From Synechococcus sp. WH 8016 (lineage in GTDB: Bacteria; Cyanobacteriota; Cyanobacteriia; PCC-6307; Cyanobiaceae): a stretch of 64,000 bases of DNA. The notes under the pieces are model-generated. The model searched no databases, had not been told where the DNA came from, and worked only from the letters and a program-made list of their open reading frames with translations. The DNA is taken from NCBI RefSeq assembly GCF_000230675.1, contig NZ_AGIK01000001.1, forward strand, positions 186,001 to 250,000, given 5' to 3'. Shown here in pieces: positions 42,247 through 51,349 of this stretch (its first letter is position 1; each line of letters opens with the position of its first letter). The position numbers were made by a program, and so were the translations under genes.

Positions 42247-42696
42247 ATGGACATCCAATCCTCCGGAGCTCTACTGAAAGTCCTGAACCTAGTAGCCATG
42301 GCCGACGGACACATATCAGCAGAAGAGGAACACCTACTCGAATTACTGACAACGCAGTACAAGCTGCAGGCCAAAATTATTGCCTGGCAGGATGACCTCG
42401 ATCAACCTACAAGCATCCTCTCCTTAGCTTCGAAAATTGCGAGTGAATATCATCAACTGGCCTATAAAACAGCAATCATGGTGGCCAGTATTTCCCGTGC
42501 CGATGGTGAAGATGACTTTGTTTGCATGGAGGAACAACAGCTACTCAACAACTTGGCCGCCACCTTCGAACTTTCCTTGGAGCAGATCGAAGCGATCCGT
42601 CACCAGGCTGAGCAAGAGCTGAAAAAGCAGCCAAACTTGTGGGAAGTGTTGTACTCCTGCTTCGGCTCTCAATTTGAGAACCCGGGCCTTTTGTAA
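42247..42696 (+). CDS. TerB-like protein
   Basis: 149 residues: SGALLKVLNLVAMADGHISA, EEEHLLELLTTQYKLQAKII, TAIMVASISRADGEDDFVCM and EEQQLLNNLAATFELSLEQI. The two ADGxxxxEE helical halves are typical of the TerB / DjlA-N fold, associated with stress and tellurite-resistance clusters. No ter operon is nearby, so a specific function cannot be assigned. Confidence 0.75.
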   Translation: MDIQSSGALLKVLNLVAMADGHISAEEEHLLELLTTQYKLQAKIIAWQDDLDQPTSILSLASKIASEYHQLAYKTAIMVASISRADGEDDFVCMEEQQLLNNLAATFELSLEQIEAIRHQAEQELKKQPNLWEVLYSCFGSQFENPGLL

Positions 42697-42799
42697 GTAA
42701 CTATGCAACACACTAAACTACGATTAAATCGCCAATCTAGATAACTGAAAAACCTAAATGCGTGTTAACTAAAGGAGAACCCTTGCTGTGCTCATTAAC

Positions 42800-43138
42800 T
42801 TACTTTTGCCTGTTAGTCTTAAGTTCTGAAGAGCACAGTGCCGCTTTTTGTGATGTTGTTTCATTCAGTGTTGTTTCGATCGGCCGCTGAGCAGCATCGC
42901 GATTTAGCTCCCGCTCCAAGGCGGCAATCCGTCTTTCTCTGAGGCAGTGCCGACAGCCCCCTGTAGTTTGTAGATGTTTCTCAGGCGTGATGCTGATCAA
43001 TTGCACTGGATGGTCGTTGCAACGAATTTTGACCGGACTCTTGTAGCTGCGGTATTTGATCTCTGAATAATCGAAGTGTTCACCGAAGCGCTCATGCGCC
43101 CGTTTGAGAAATTCCGATTCCGTGATACGAGCTGCCAT
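42800..43138 (-). CDS. DUF723-like zinc-ribbon protein
   Basis: 112 residues: ITESEFLKRAHERFGEHFDY, SEIKYRSYKSPVKIRCNDHP, VQLISITPEKHLQTTGGCRH, then CLRERR. A repeat unit with CxxH...CxxC and FDYSxxxY...I.C..H is seen in DUF723 proteins and phage homing-endonuclease-like or Vsr-like proteins, where it precedes a nuclease domain. Here no nuclease domain follows, only a polar tail. It is a stand-alone or truncated module, divergent from alkB. Confidence 0.65.
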   Translation of the reverse strand: MAARITESEFLKRAHERFGEHFDYSEIKYRSYKSPVKIRCNDHPVQLISITPEKHLQTTGGCRHCLRERRIAALERELNRDAAQRPIETTLNETTSQKAALCSSELKTNRQK

Positions 43139-43223
43139 TGAATGAATGTATGGGTAATTCGCTCGAAGTTTTCGTCTCTGTTATGGCTTGTTACTGGTTT
43201 ATCTTCGGCACGACCCTCGATCG

Positions 43224-43811
43224 ATGAGCTGGAACCATCGCGTTGGCTGGCTTGAACCGCAGGCTTCGGCTTACTGGTTTGGACTGTGTCAGGAACAGAT
43301 CGTCTGGGAGCAGCCCCAAGTTCGGGTTTACGGCAAGGTCCACCCTGTGCCGCGATTGGCGGCTTTCCTTGCGGACGCTTCAGTGTCGTATCGCTATAGC
43401 GGTGTGACGCATCGAGGCCAGGGATGGCCCGACTGGTTTACGCCGTTGCTTGAGAGGGTGAATGAGAGTTGCTCGGCTCCATTCAATGGATGCCTGTTCA
43501 ATCTCTATCGGGATGGAGACGACCGCATGGGTTGGCATGCTGATGATGAACCGGAGATTGATGCCAACTATCCAATCGCCTCCCTTTCGTTTGGTGCCAC
43601 CAGGGCTTTTCAGTTTCGGCATCGCCAGAGCCAGTGCCGAGAGGAACTAGCGCTTGCAGATGGGGATCTGCTGGTGATGGAGCCGGAGTGTCAACGCTTG
43701 TGGATGCATGGCCTTCCGGTCCGCAGGAGGGTCCGCACGGCACGGTTGAACCTCACGTTCCGAGTCTTTCTGCCATCGTCTTCAGCAGCCAAGCCCAAAT
43801 CGGAATTGTGA
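43224..43811 (+). CDS. alkB: AlkB-type alpha-ketoglutarate dioxygenase
   Basis: About 195 residues from ATG 43224 (frame open from TTG 43188). Jelly-roll signatures: FNGCLFNLYRDGDDRMGWHA, iron ligands His and Asp in WHADDEP, PIASLSFGATRAFQFRHR, the distal His in LWMHGLPVRR and the 2-oxoglutarate-binding Arg in RLNLTFR. It repairs alkylated bases by oxidative demethylation. The C-terminus overlaps the convergent transporter gene. Confidence 0.92.
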   Translation: MSWNHRVGWLEPQASAYWFGLCQEQIVWEQPQVRVYGKVHPVPRLAAFLADASVSYRYSGVTHRGQGWPDWFTPLLERVNESCSAPFNGCLFNLYRDGDDRMGWHADDEPEIDANYPIASLSFGATRAFQFRHRQSQCREELALADGDLLVMEPECQRLWMHGLPVRRRVRTARLNLTFRVFLPSSSAAKPKSEL

Positions 43812-44631
43812 TCATTGCGATCAGGGTGCTGCGCCAAATGAGCTGTGCTGCTGCCGTGCTGTCTGCCTGTTCGGTTTCTGCGATCAGAAGCACGGAAATG
43901 GCCGTGGGGGCTGCAGCCTGCAAGACAAGGGCCTGACGCGCGATAGAGCTGATGGGAAGGATCAAGCTGAGTCCAAACAGAAAGGCAGGAAAGAGCAAAA
44001 GCTTGCAGACCAGCGCAGCATTCAACAGGTTGGCGGGAGGGCGCTGAGTTTGCTCAGGGTGTCTCTGCTCAGGGTCTCTCTGCTCAGGATGCGTCGCTGC
44101 TGACCTTTCCTCTGCAAGGCCTGCGAGTCGCATGCCCACAACGATCAAGGCCAGCACGATGACCACCCTTGAAGGCATCCAGAGTGCGGTCGTAATCGTT
44201 GCTTGCCATGGGGTTGCCATCACAAGCAAGGCTCCCAGGAGGCCTCGTGATGCTGGACTCGAACTGAGGTGGTTGACTAGCTCACGCCAACGGTAAGGAT
44301 GAGCCTCCGGCCTAGCTCCTGCGAGCCAGATGGGTCCGAGTCCCCAACAAAGCAGGGTTGCGCCCAAGTCGTAGCCGATGCTGATCGATAGGGCCTCCGG
44401 GGGGAGTAAGGCCAGGGCGACCGGAATCCCGAAATAAGCCGTGTTGCCGACGCAACTTCCTAGTTGAAGCGTGGGTGATAGTCGCTGATTGCCGCCTTCA
44501 CGCCAACTGTTCAGCATCAGCAGCATGACCATGATGGCGGCCGCGGCGATGGCGGCCGTGCTCACCAGGGAGCTATTCAATCCACCCTTCAAGAGCAAGC
44601 CCATCAGGCTGATGGGAACGCCGTAGCGCAC
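43753..44631 (-). CDS. AEC-family (auxin-efflux-carrier-like) transporter
   Basis: 292 residues from GTG 44631, with about nine membrane helices: YGVPISLMGLLLKGGLNSSL, AAIAAAAIMVMLLMLNSW, GSCVGNTAYFGIPVALALLP (NxxxxGxP motif), AAPTAISVLLIAETEQ. The same frame continues without a stop to 44811 and encodes what looks like the missing first helix (ELIPGLLSGYLLGRFKP), but no ATG/GTG/TTG is present there. The real start may therefore be a rare codon such as ATT 44730. The substrate is unknown. Confidence 0.8.
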   Translation of the reverse strand: MRYGVPISLMGLLLKGGLNSSLVSTAAIAAAAIMVMLLMLNSWREGGNQRLSPTLQLGSCVGNTAYFGIPVALALLPPEALSISIGYDLGATLLCWGLGPIWLAGARPEAHPYRWRELVNHLSSSPASRGLLGALLVMATPWQATITTALWMPSRVVIVLALIVVGMRLAGLAEERSAATHPEQRDPEQRHPEQTQRPPANLLNAALVCKLLLFPAFLFGLSLILPISSIARQALVLQAAAPTAISVLLIAETEQADSTAAAQLIWRSTLIAMITIPIWAWLLKTMAERLGT

Positions 44632-44778
44632 GAGTGGCGTCGCTAGCGGTTTGATCCACCCCGGTTTGAAGCGTCCAAGCAGATATCCACTAAGAAGGCC
44701 TGGAATGAGTTCAACCAGGAGGCGATCAATCGCGGTGTCTGCCAGATCTCTGTAAAGACTAGGAACATTCGCGATGAT

Positions 44779-45030
44779 GTGCCAAAGTCTCAGCTGTCCT
44801 ACGACCGGTGCTCAGTGGCTGTTTCGGCTCCTTTCTGTTCCATCCCCCAGAGAGTTGTTCGGCTCAGTGAGGCCTTGCAAGCTCAACGTGAGCGCTTGCA
44901 GGAGCGTTTGGCTGAGCAAATCAACAGCCTCCCCGTTGGCAATGAAAGTTGGCTGCAGACCGAAAGGGAGCTTGTGGCCGCTGAGCGGGCTCTGCACCAG
45001 TTGGATGGCCGTTGTCAGTTGGTCATTTGA
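44779..45030 (+). CDS. Small conserved hypothetical protein (83 aa)
   Basis: GTG 44779 opens [19 protein letters not shown], then [20 protein letters not shown] and [21 protein letters not shown] helical, probably coiled-coil protein with a Gln/Arg/Glu-rich middle. It overlaps the open 5' extension of the divergent AEC gene, and its end overlaps the convergent ABC ATPase gene by 16 bases. No family is recognised. Confidence 0.5.
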   Translation: MPKSQLSYDRCSVAVSAPFCSIPQRVVRLSEALQAQRERLQERLAEQINSLPVGNESWLQTERELVAAERALHQLDGRCQLVI

Positions 45031-45758
45031 TTGAGAAAGCGCCTGCTGCGCTCTTCTTTGGCATGACTAAAAAATGTTTTGGCGTCGGAAAGTTCAACCA
45101 CTTTTCCCGCGTCCATAAACAGCACCCGGTCAGCGACCTCACGGGCAAATCCCAGCTCATGGGTGACGACCACCATGGTCATTCCTGCTGAGGCCAGCGT
45201 GCGCATGGCATCGAGAACTTCTTTCACGCGTTCTGGATCGAGAGCACTCGTGGGTTCGTCAAACAGCATCACCTCTGGATCCATCGCTAAAGCTCTGGCG
45301 ATGGCGACCCGTTGTTGCTGCCCGCCACTGAGCTGGGCGGGGCGTTTCATGGCCTGATCAGCAATCCCCATTTGGCTCAACAGCGCCATGGCCCTGAGTT
45401 CCGCCTCTTTTTTATTTGTCTTTTTGATACGGATTGGCGCCAAGGTGATGTTGTCGAGGATGGAGAGATGGGGAAACAAATTGAACTGTTGAAACACCAT
45501 TCCAACCCGGCGCCGGATTCGTTTGATCTGTCGTTCGTCATGGTTGGAATCCAGCTGAATGCCAACGATTTCCAGCTGACCTTCATCAATGCTTTCCAAC
45601 CCATTGAACGTGCGGATCAAGGTGCTTTTTCCTGAACCAGAGGGCCCCATGACCACCAGAACTTCGCCAAGGCTGACGCTGAGATTGACCTCATCAAGGG
45701 CTCGATGATCGTCGGAATAGGACTTGCTGACGGACTGCGCTTGGATGGCAATAGACAT
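45015..45758 (-). CDS. Polar amino-acid ABC transporter, ATP-binding subunit
   Basis: 247 residues. Walker [22 protein letters not shown]-loop [20 protein letters not shown] signature [17 protein letters not shown], Walker [15 protein letters not shown], and H-loop [17 protein letters not shown]. The [10 protein letters not shown] block is typical of the polar amino-acid (GlnQ/AapP) class. Last gene of a minus-strand operon that also supplies two permeases and a binding protein; 24 bases after the permease. Confidence 0.95.
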   Translation of the reverse strand: MSIAIQAQSVSKSYSDDHRALDEVNLSVSLGEVLVVMGPSGSGKSTLIRTFNGLESIDEGQLEIVGIQLDSNHDERQIKRIRRRVGMVFQQFNLFPHLSILDNITLAPIRIKKTNKKEAELRAMALLSQMGIADQAMKRPAQLSGGQQQRVAIARALAMDPEVMLFDEPTSALDPERVKEVLDAMRTLASAGMTMVVVTHELGFAREVADRVLFMDAGKVVELSDAKTFFSHAKEERSRRFLNQMTN

Positions 45759-45782
45759 GGTGTTTTGGAAGTACGAGCGGTC

Positions 45783-46811
45783 TTAGGAGCCAGTCGATAA
45801 GAGGCCTTGACGTTCAATTCGCTTTGCCAAAAGGGCCATCCCTGAACAGAGCAGCCAATAGACACCGGCGAGCCAGACATAAACCTCAAGATGACGGCCG
45901 ATGTATTCAGGGTTTGCGAGCAAGCTTCTGCTAATTCCTAGTAGCTCGATCAATCCAAGAATGGCCATCAAGCTGGTGTTTTGCAGTAACCCGATCGCTT
46001 GGTTGGTTAAGGCCGGAACAGCAATTCTCAGGGCCTGGGGAAGAATGATCAGTCTCATCGTGAGGGACGTATTGAGACCGAGGGCCGCGGCCGCTTCCCC
46101 TTGGGTGGGCGGGATGGACTGCAGTCCTCCGCGCACATCCTCAGCGACATAGGCCGCGGCAAACAGTGCAAACGCCATCACCGCTCTCAAGACTCGGTTG
46201 ATTTCGATTTCAACCGGGAGGAAGAGCGGTAGAAGCAATTGCCCAAAGAACAACACCGCAATGAGAGGGACGGCACGCATGAGGTCGATGTAGAGGCGGC
46301 AGAGCATCGCCACCAAACCCAAATGGGATGTTCTGCCGATCGCAAGCGCGACACCCATGGGTAGGGCTAAGGCCCCACTCGCAGCTGTCAGCAGCAATGT
46401 GAGCGTGAGCCCGCCCCAGGCGCGAGATGGCACGGCTTGAAGGTTGGCGGATCCAGCAAGCAGGACAACTCCGGTGGGCACCATCAGGATCCATGCCCAT
46501 GGCAAGAGTGGCTGGAGGCGTTTCAGAGCTTGAGGTAAGAGATCACTGCTCAGCGTGGTGATCGTCAAGATCAGGATGAGGACCATCCATAGCAAAGGCC
46601 GCCAGCGTTGATCAGCGGGATAGCTGCCAAAGGCATACAGCGGAATGTTGTGTGTCACCACCCGCCAATCAGCCCCAGTGATCAGCCAGGATCCGGTTGA
46701 CCAGAGAGCCCAAGCAATCAACCCGAGGATGAAAACGCTGAATGCGGCCTCAATCGGTTTTTGGCGCCAACGCTGATAACGCCGCTGCCGAGGCTTGAAT
46801 CGGCTCGCCAT
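45783..46811 (-). CDS. Amino-acid ABC transporter permease (AapM-like)
   Basis: 342 residues. Several N-terminal helices (SVFILGLIAWALWS and others) precede the permease core LTLTLLLTAASGALALPMGV. Then LCRLYIDLMRAVPLIAVLFF and the EAA loop (GEAAAALGLNTSLTMRLIIL, then PQALRIAVPALTNQAIGLLQ), and NTSLMAILGLIELL. The extended N-terminus is as in AapM/BztC. Its ATG shares a base with the stop of the HdeD-like gene upstream. Confidence 0.93.
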   Translation of the reverse strand: MASRFKPRQRRYQRWRQKPIEAAFSVFILGLIAWALWSTGSWLITGADWRVVTHNIPLYAFGSYPADQRWRPLLWMVLILILTITTLSSDLLPQALKRLQPLLPWAWILMVPTGVVLLAGSANLQAVPSRAWGGLTLTLLLTAASGALALPMGVALAIGRTSHLGLVAMLCRLYIDLMRAVPLIAVLFFGQLLLPLFLPVEIEINRVLRAVMAFALFAAAYVAEDVRGGLQSIPPTQGEAAAALGLNTSLTMRLIILPQALRIAVPALTNQAIGLLQNTSLMAILGLIELLGISRSLLANPEYIGRHLEVYVWLAGVYWLLCSGMALLAKRIERQGLLSTGS

Positions 46812-47314
46812 TAGCTGGCAGCTGGTGGAGCATCTGTGGGCTTGAGCAAGTTCAAGGCGGACAGGAAAAGAGAGACTCCAAAGATGGTCCCCAAAGCCCA
46901 GAGGCTGTCAGAAGGCCATTCGATCACCAGCAGCAATCCGAGGACAGCCGTCACGATTCCATCCACCACCACAAGACCGCGTGCGGGTGCATTCGTACTG
47001 GCGCCTGTTGCTAATTCCATCACCCCTTCCACAAGCAAGAGGACACCTGCAAACAGCGTGAGACTGATTTCACTGTCGATCGGGTCGATCAGAATGAAGA
47101 CAGCACCGCCGATATAAAGCAGGCCTGACAAACCTTTAAAGAGTTTCCCCTGATTGTTTGGAATATCTCCAATCCGAAGCAGTTGATTCAGCCCAGCCAC
47201 GAACACAATTCCCCCTAATCCAATAGTGAGAAGGGTTGCTGATGCAAAGGGCAGCAAAATGGCTGCAATAGACGCCACAATTAAAAGGACTGCGGCGATA
47301 CGGCGAGTATTCAT
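46811..47314 (-). CDS. HdeD/DUF308-like membrane protein
   Basis: 167 residues with about six helices in tandem: MNTRRIAAVLLIVASIAAIL, LLTIGLGGIVFVAGLNQLLR, AVFILIDPIDSEISLTLFAG and VLLLVEGVMELATGA. The repeated GxxxxxxGxxxL with IDP is the DUF308/HdeD pattern, linked to acid stress in enterobacteria. It sits between the two permease genes of the amino-acid transporter and overlaps the second by 1 base. This is an unusual place and may mean an accessory role. Confidence 0.8.
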   Translation of the reverse strand: MNTRRIAAVLLIVASIAAILLPFASATLLTIGLGGIVFVAGLNQLLRIGDIPNNQGKLFKGLSGLLYIGGAVFILIDPIDSEISLTLFAGVLLLVEGVMELATGASTNAPARGLVVVDGIVTAVLGLLLVIEWPSDSLWALGTIFGVSLFLSALNLLKPTDAPPAAS

Positions 47315-47339
47315 AAAAGCGGACTGCTTGAGGATCAGT

Positions 47340-48239
47340 TTAATGATGGTGCTGGCCCCTTAAAACAGCTCGGTTCAGCAGCTGCATGCCCCCATTGATC
47401 AGCAAGTTCAGGAGCAGAAAACTCAGCAAAAGCAGCAAAAATCCCTCGATTGCGCGTCCTGTTTGGGTGATGGTTGTGTCACTCACCGCATAGAGATCGG
47501 CGTAGCCAACGGCAATCGCCAAGGTGCTGTTTTTGGCCAGATTCAAATATTGACTGCTCAGGGCAGGCAGGATTGCCGGAAGGGCCTGGGGAAGCACGAT
47601 GCGGCGTAAGCCCAGGCCCTCCGTCATGCCAAGACTGCGGAAGGCCTCCCACTGACCAAGTGGCACGGAATCGAGACCACCGCGAACCACCTCCGCAATC
47701 GACGCTCCCGTAAACACGCTTAGTCCAAGCAGGACGGCTGCAAACTCCACACTGAGCGTGACTCCGAGCAAGCTGATCCCCTGATTCGACAGGTGGATGA
47801 CTGCTCCAAGGGGGGCCCATGGCTCGGAAGGAAGTCCCAGGAAGGCAACGAAGTACCAGAACAGAAGCTGCAAGAGCAGAGGGATCTGACGAATCAATCC
47901 CACATAGAGAGATGTTAACTGTCTCAACAATGGATTGAGACTGCGCCGAGCAGCACCGGTGGTGACGCCAAGCAGGGTGGCCAACACAATCCCTGCAACG
48001 ATCACGCGCAAGCTGTTCAGCCATCCCATCAACAGGGCCCAGGCTGTGCTGTCTGAAGGTTGATAAGCAAGCGGGTGCTCACTGAGCGCGAAACCTGCTG
48101 GTCGCCACAACCAATCAAAACTGAGCCCTAGGCCCGTTCTTATCAAATTGACGGCGAGGTTATTAATCAGAATCCCCATCACCGTGAGGAGCCCAATCAC
48201 GATGATGACCTGCCACCACCAGCGCTTCGAACGATTCAT
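47340..48239 (-). CDS. Amino-acid ABC transporter permease (AapQ-like)
   Basis: 299 residues. LRVIVAGIVLATLLGVTTGA, LYVGLIRQIPLLLQLLFWYF and SVFTGASIAEVVRGGLDSVP lead to the EAA loop (GQWEAFRSLGMTEGLGLRRI, then VLPQALPAILPALSSQYLNL) and KNSTLAIAVGYADLYAV. It forms the heterodimeric membrane channel with the second permease. Overlaps the binding-protein gene by 4 bases. Confidence 0.93.
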   Translation of the reverse strand: MNRSKRWWWQVIIVIGLLTVMGILINNLAVNLIRTGLGLSFDWLWRPAGFALSEHPLAYQPSDSTAWALLMGWLNSLRVIVAGIVLATLLGVTTGAARRSLNPLLRQLTSLYVGLIRQIPLLLQLLFWYFVAFLGLPSEPWAPLGAVIHLSNQGISLLGVTLSVEFAAVLLGLSVFTGASIAEVVRGGLDSVPLGQWEAFRSLGMTEGLGLRRIVLPQALPAILPALSSQYLNLAKNSTLAIAVGYADLYAVSDTTITQTGRAIEGFLLLLLSFLLLNLLINGGMQLLNRAVLRGQHHH

Positions 48240-49288
48240 TGGAACGGGGGTGAGGTCAGCACACCTCCATTGCTGTGCAGATGATTGAGGCCTCTCGGGA
48301 TCGGCACGGCGCTTTTAGGGCCGAGATGTCGATCATAGATTTCACCGTAATTTCCTACTGCTTGGATCACGTTGACAATGAAATCGTTGTTTAAACCTAG
48401 CTTTTGACCTAAATCACCTTCTATGCCAAGAAAGCGCCTCAGTTGAGTGAGTTCAGGTCGGCGTTTGGCTTCTTCAACTTTGTCTCCAATATTTTGTTGG
48501 TTAATGCCTAATTCTTCCGCGGCGATCAATGCATAGATCACCCAGCGCATGGCGTCGGTGAGTCGCTGATCACCACCTGCTGCAAGTGGAGCGAGGGGCT
48601 CTTTGCTCAAGACTTCAGGGAGAATGACGTGTTGCTCGGGGTTGTTAAAGCCGGATCTGGCCGCAGCGAGCTGAGAGCGATCGGAGGTCATGGCGCTGCA
48701 GCGACCTTGGAGGTAGCCAGCGATCACTTGATTGAGATCTTGATACTTGACCGGTTTGTAGTCGATCCCTCTGGCCTGAAAGGCATCGTTGAGGTTTTGC
48801 TCGGTTGTCGTGCCTGAGCCCACGCAGATGGTTTTGCCCTTGAGGTTGCTGAGCTTGTCGATTCCACTGTTGCGCTTGACCAAGAGCCCCTGCCCGTCGT
48901 GGAACACAACGGGAGCGAAGCTGACGCCGTTTCCTCCCGCAGCATCTCTGCTGAGGTTGAACGTGGTGTTGCGCGATAGGAGATCAATTTCTCCAGTTCG
49001 GAGCGCAGTGAATCGTTCGGGAGCGGTCAGAGACCTGTACTGCACCTGATCTGGGCTTCCAGTAAAGGCCGCAGCAAAGGCTCGGCAGATGTCTACATCC
49101 ATTCCGGCAAAGGAACCATCCCTTTGTAGAAAACTAAAACCGGGAATTTTGCCGCTGACTCCACAGCGAAGTTCCGTTCTCCGTTTGATCAGATCAAGTC
49201 TTGAAGCACCGCCTTCTCCGAGGGTGGCACATCCATTCAAAATGAATAGGAGAGAAACCAGCGGCAGTGCAAGAAGACGGACTCTCAT
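48236..49288 (-). CDS. Amino-acid ABC transporter substrate-binding lipoprotein (AapJ-like)
   Basis: About 350 residues from ATG 49288; the frame is open to 49378. The start MRVRLLALPLVSLLFILNGC is a lipobox signal. The mature protein reads RTELRCGVSGKIPGFSFLQR, FAGMDVDICRAFAAAFTGSP, LTAPERFTALRTGEIDLLSR, GKTICVGSGTTTEQNLNDAF. This is the long AapJ/BztA class for general L-amino acids. It is the first gene of the operon and captures substrate in the periplasm. Confidence 0.93.
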   Translation of the reverse strand: MRVRLLALPLVSLLFILNGCATLGEGGASRLDLIKRRTELRCGVSGKIPGFSFLQRDGSFAGMDVDICRAFAAAFTGSPDQVQYRSLTAPERFTALRTGEIDLLSRNTTFNLSRDAAGGNGVSFAPVVFHDGQGLLVKRNSGIDKLSNLKGKTICVGSGTTTEQNLNDAFQARGIDYKPVKYQDLNQVIAGYLQGRCSAMTSDRSQLAAARSGFNNPEQHVILPEVLSKEPLAPLAAGGDQRLTDAMRWVIYALIAAEELGINQQNIGDKVEEAKRRPELTQLRRFLGIEGDLGQKLGLNNDFIVNVIQAVGNYGEIYDRHLGPKSAVPIPRGLNHLHSNGGVLTSPPFQ

Positions 49289-49398
49289 CTGATTGTCTTT
49301 GATAAGGATCAAGTGTGTCAGAGCTCGTTCATCAGGGGGAACGTTCTTGTCAATCCAAAGAACTGGTTTAGTTTTCACACGTGTTCGTGAACAGCTCG

Positions 49399-49722
49399 AT
49401 GATGCGAACCTTTGTGGGATCGGCCCTGTTTTCGGCTCTGATTTTTTTTGGCATGGTTCCTCCAGTGATGGCCTGGAAGGAAACTGATCAACAGGCTTAT
49501 TACAATAAAATGTCCCTTTTAAAAGTAATGCTTGAGGGGGCTCGAATCAGGGCTGTTGAAACGAATGATTTGCAAACCCTTTGTCTGATCATGAGCATCG
49601 GTAACGATGTGACCGTTCGCTATGTCGAATTGAATCCGAATGATGTTGAGATCAGGAATCGTCTCGAAGGCATGCGCAATGACATGACGGCTTGTTTGGC
49701 ACTCCTCTACAACAAGAAATAG
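49399..49722 (+). CDS. Secreted hypothetical protein (107 aa)
   Basis: ATG 49399 opens a signal peptide MMRTFVGSALFSALIFFGMV, with PPVMA before the likely cut; the frame starts at GTG 49381. The mature part is helical with KETDQQAYYNKMSLLKVMLE and TNDLQTLCLIMSIGNDVTVR plus a final MTACLALLYNKK; two cysteines. No family is recognised. Divergent from the amino-acid transporter operon. Confidence 0.65.
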   Translation: MMRTFVGSALFSALIFFGMVPPVMAWKETDQQAYYNKMSLLKVMLEGARIRAVETNDLQTLCLIMSIGNDVTVRYVELNPNDVEIRNRLEGMRNDMTACLALLYNKK

Positions 49723-49741
49723 TGCTCAAGCTAATTCACGC

Positions 49742-51313
49742 TCAACCATGACTGCCCTCAGGTTGACTTCCAATCTTTTCAAACAGATTCAAACTTTCTT
49801 TGTTTAACCCCTCCACATTCACGACAGATCCGCCAAGTCTGAGCTTGCGAATGAGTTGGTTGAGTGCTCCAACGCCGCTTTGATCCCAAATATGTGCCTG
49901 GCTCATGTCAATGGTGATTCTGGCTGGATGATCGTGTACGTCAAATCCTTGTAGGAAATAAATCTTGCTTACAAAGAACAATTGTCCACTGACGACATAG
50001 CGACTTTCGTCTTCACTGATTTTGATCGCTTCAACGCGAATCACTTTTGCGACTTTGCGGCTGAATAAAATGCCTGCAAGGGCCACACCTGCCAATACAC
50101 CTAGAGCAAGGTTGTGGGGTGTGGTGAGCATGGTGACCGCGAACGTCATCAGCATCACGGCCGAGTCACTTTTGGGGATATTGCGAATATTGCGCAGCCC
50201 AGCCACGTCGGCTGTGCTCACGGCGATTCCAATCATGACTGCGACTAGCGCGGCCATGGGGATCTGCTTCAGCCAAGCGCTGGCAAGCAAAATCATCGCT
50301 AAGAGGCTGATCCCCGACGACAGTGTGGAGAGACGTGTTCGTCCACCGTTGTCGATGTTCATGACGGACTGGCCGACCAAGGCGCAGCCAGCCATTCCGC
50401 CGAACAAGGAGGACACGATGTTTGCAATTCCCTGGCCTTTTGCTTCCGTGTTTTTATTAGAATTAGAGTCAGTTCTCTCGTCAAGAATGTCTTGGGTGAG
50501 GAATGTTTCCATAAGGCCAACCAGCGAGATTGAAAGTGCTGTTGGCAAGACAATCCCAAACGTTTCAAGACTGAAAGGAACCCGTTGATTGCTTACATCG
50601 CCAAAGGGAAGGTTAAACATAGGAAGGCCATTAGGAAGCTCTCCAAGGTTCATAACCTTGGGAATATCCAGATTCAGTCCCATGCTGATGGCTGTAATTA
50701 CAATGATCGCTACTAGTTGGGAAGGCAGGACGCGTGTGATACGCGGTAGGCCATAAATAATGACAAGACCAAGCAAAACGAGGGCCCAAACAACGGGAAT
50801 TTGACTTCCACTGAGGGCCTGCATGGCATGGTCATGGCCGGCTTCTCCAAAGTGAAGGTTGATTCCCAATTGAGGAAGTTGAGCCTGAAAGATCAATAAA
50901 GCAAGAGCATTCACAAATCCGCTTAAGACACCCAGAGGCACGAATCGCATCTGATAAGCCAGGCGTAAATATCCCCAGAGAATTTGGAAGACTCCGGTGA
51001 GAATTCCTGCCGCCATCAAATAGGCCAGCCCCAGGCCTTCCCCGCGCGCATTTCCTGTCGCGACCAATCCGGTCATCAACAGGGCTGTCGATCCCGTGGC
51101 GGAGGTGATCATCGCCGTTCGTCCACCGACGAAGGCAATTGTTATGGAGAGGCAAAAGGCTCCAAACAATCCAACTCTGGGATCCACGCCTGCGATCCCA
51201 GAGAAGGCGATCGCTTCTGGAATCATGGCGAAGGCCACGACCAGGCCTGAGAGAACATCCCGTCTCGGATTGCTGAACCAGTTCTGAAGTCCCATTGCGG
51301 GAGAGGAAGCCAT
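49742..51313 (-). CDS. SulP-family anion transporter with STAS domain
   Basis: About 523 residues from ATG 51313 (GTG 51328 also possible). SulP signatures: [81 protein letters not shown] short C-terminal STAS domain follows ([20 protein letters not shown]). Relatives include the sodium-dependent bicarbonate transporter BicA and sulfate permeases; the sequence alone does not settle which. In a marine cyanobacterium bicarbonate uptake is a fair guess. Confidence 0.88.
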   Translation of the reverse strand: MASSPAMGLQNWFSNPRRDVLSGLVVAFAMIPEAIAFSGIAGVDPRVGLFGAFCLSITIAFVGGRTAMITSATGSTALLMTGLVATGNARGEGLGLAYLMAAGILTGVFQILWGYLRLAYQMRFVPLGVLSGFVNALALLIFQAQLPQLGINLHFGEAGHDHAMQALSGSQIPVVWALVLLGLVIIYGLPRITRVLPSQLVAIIVITAISMGLNLDIPKVMNLGELPNGLPMFNLPFGDVSNQRVPFSLETFGIVLPTALSISLVGLMETFLTQDILDERTDSNSNKNTEAKGQGIANIVSSLFGGMAGCALVGQSVMNIDNGGRTRLSTLSSGISLLAMILLASAWLKQIPMAALVAVMIGIAVSTADVAGLRNIRNIPKSDSAVMLMTFAVTMLTTPHNLALGVLAGVALAGILFSRKVAKVIRVEAIKISEDESRYVVSGQLFFVSKIYFLQGFDVHDHPARITIDMSQAHIWDQSGVGALNQLIRKLRLGGSVVNVEGLNKESLNLFEKIGSQPEGSHG

Positions 51314-51349
51314 GGGCGTCAGTGCCACTTTCTGTTCAGGGACCGTATC

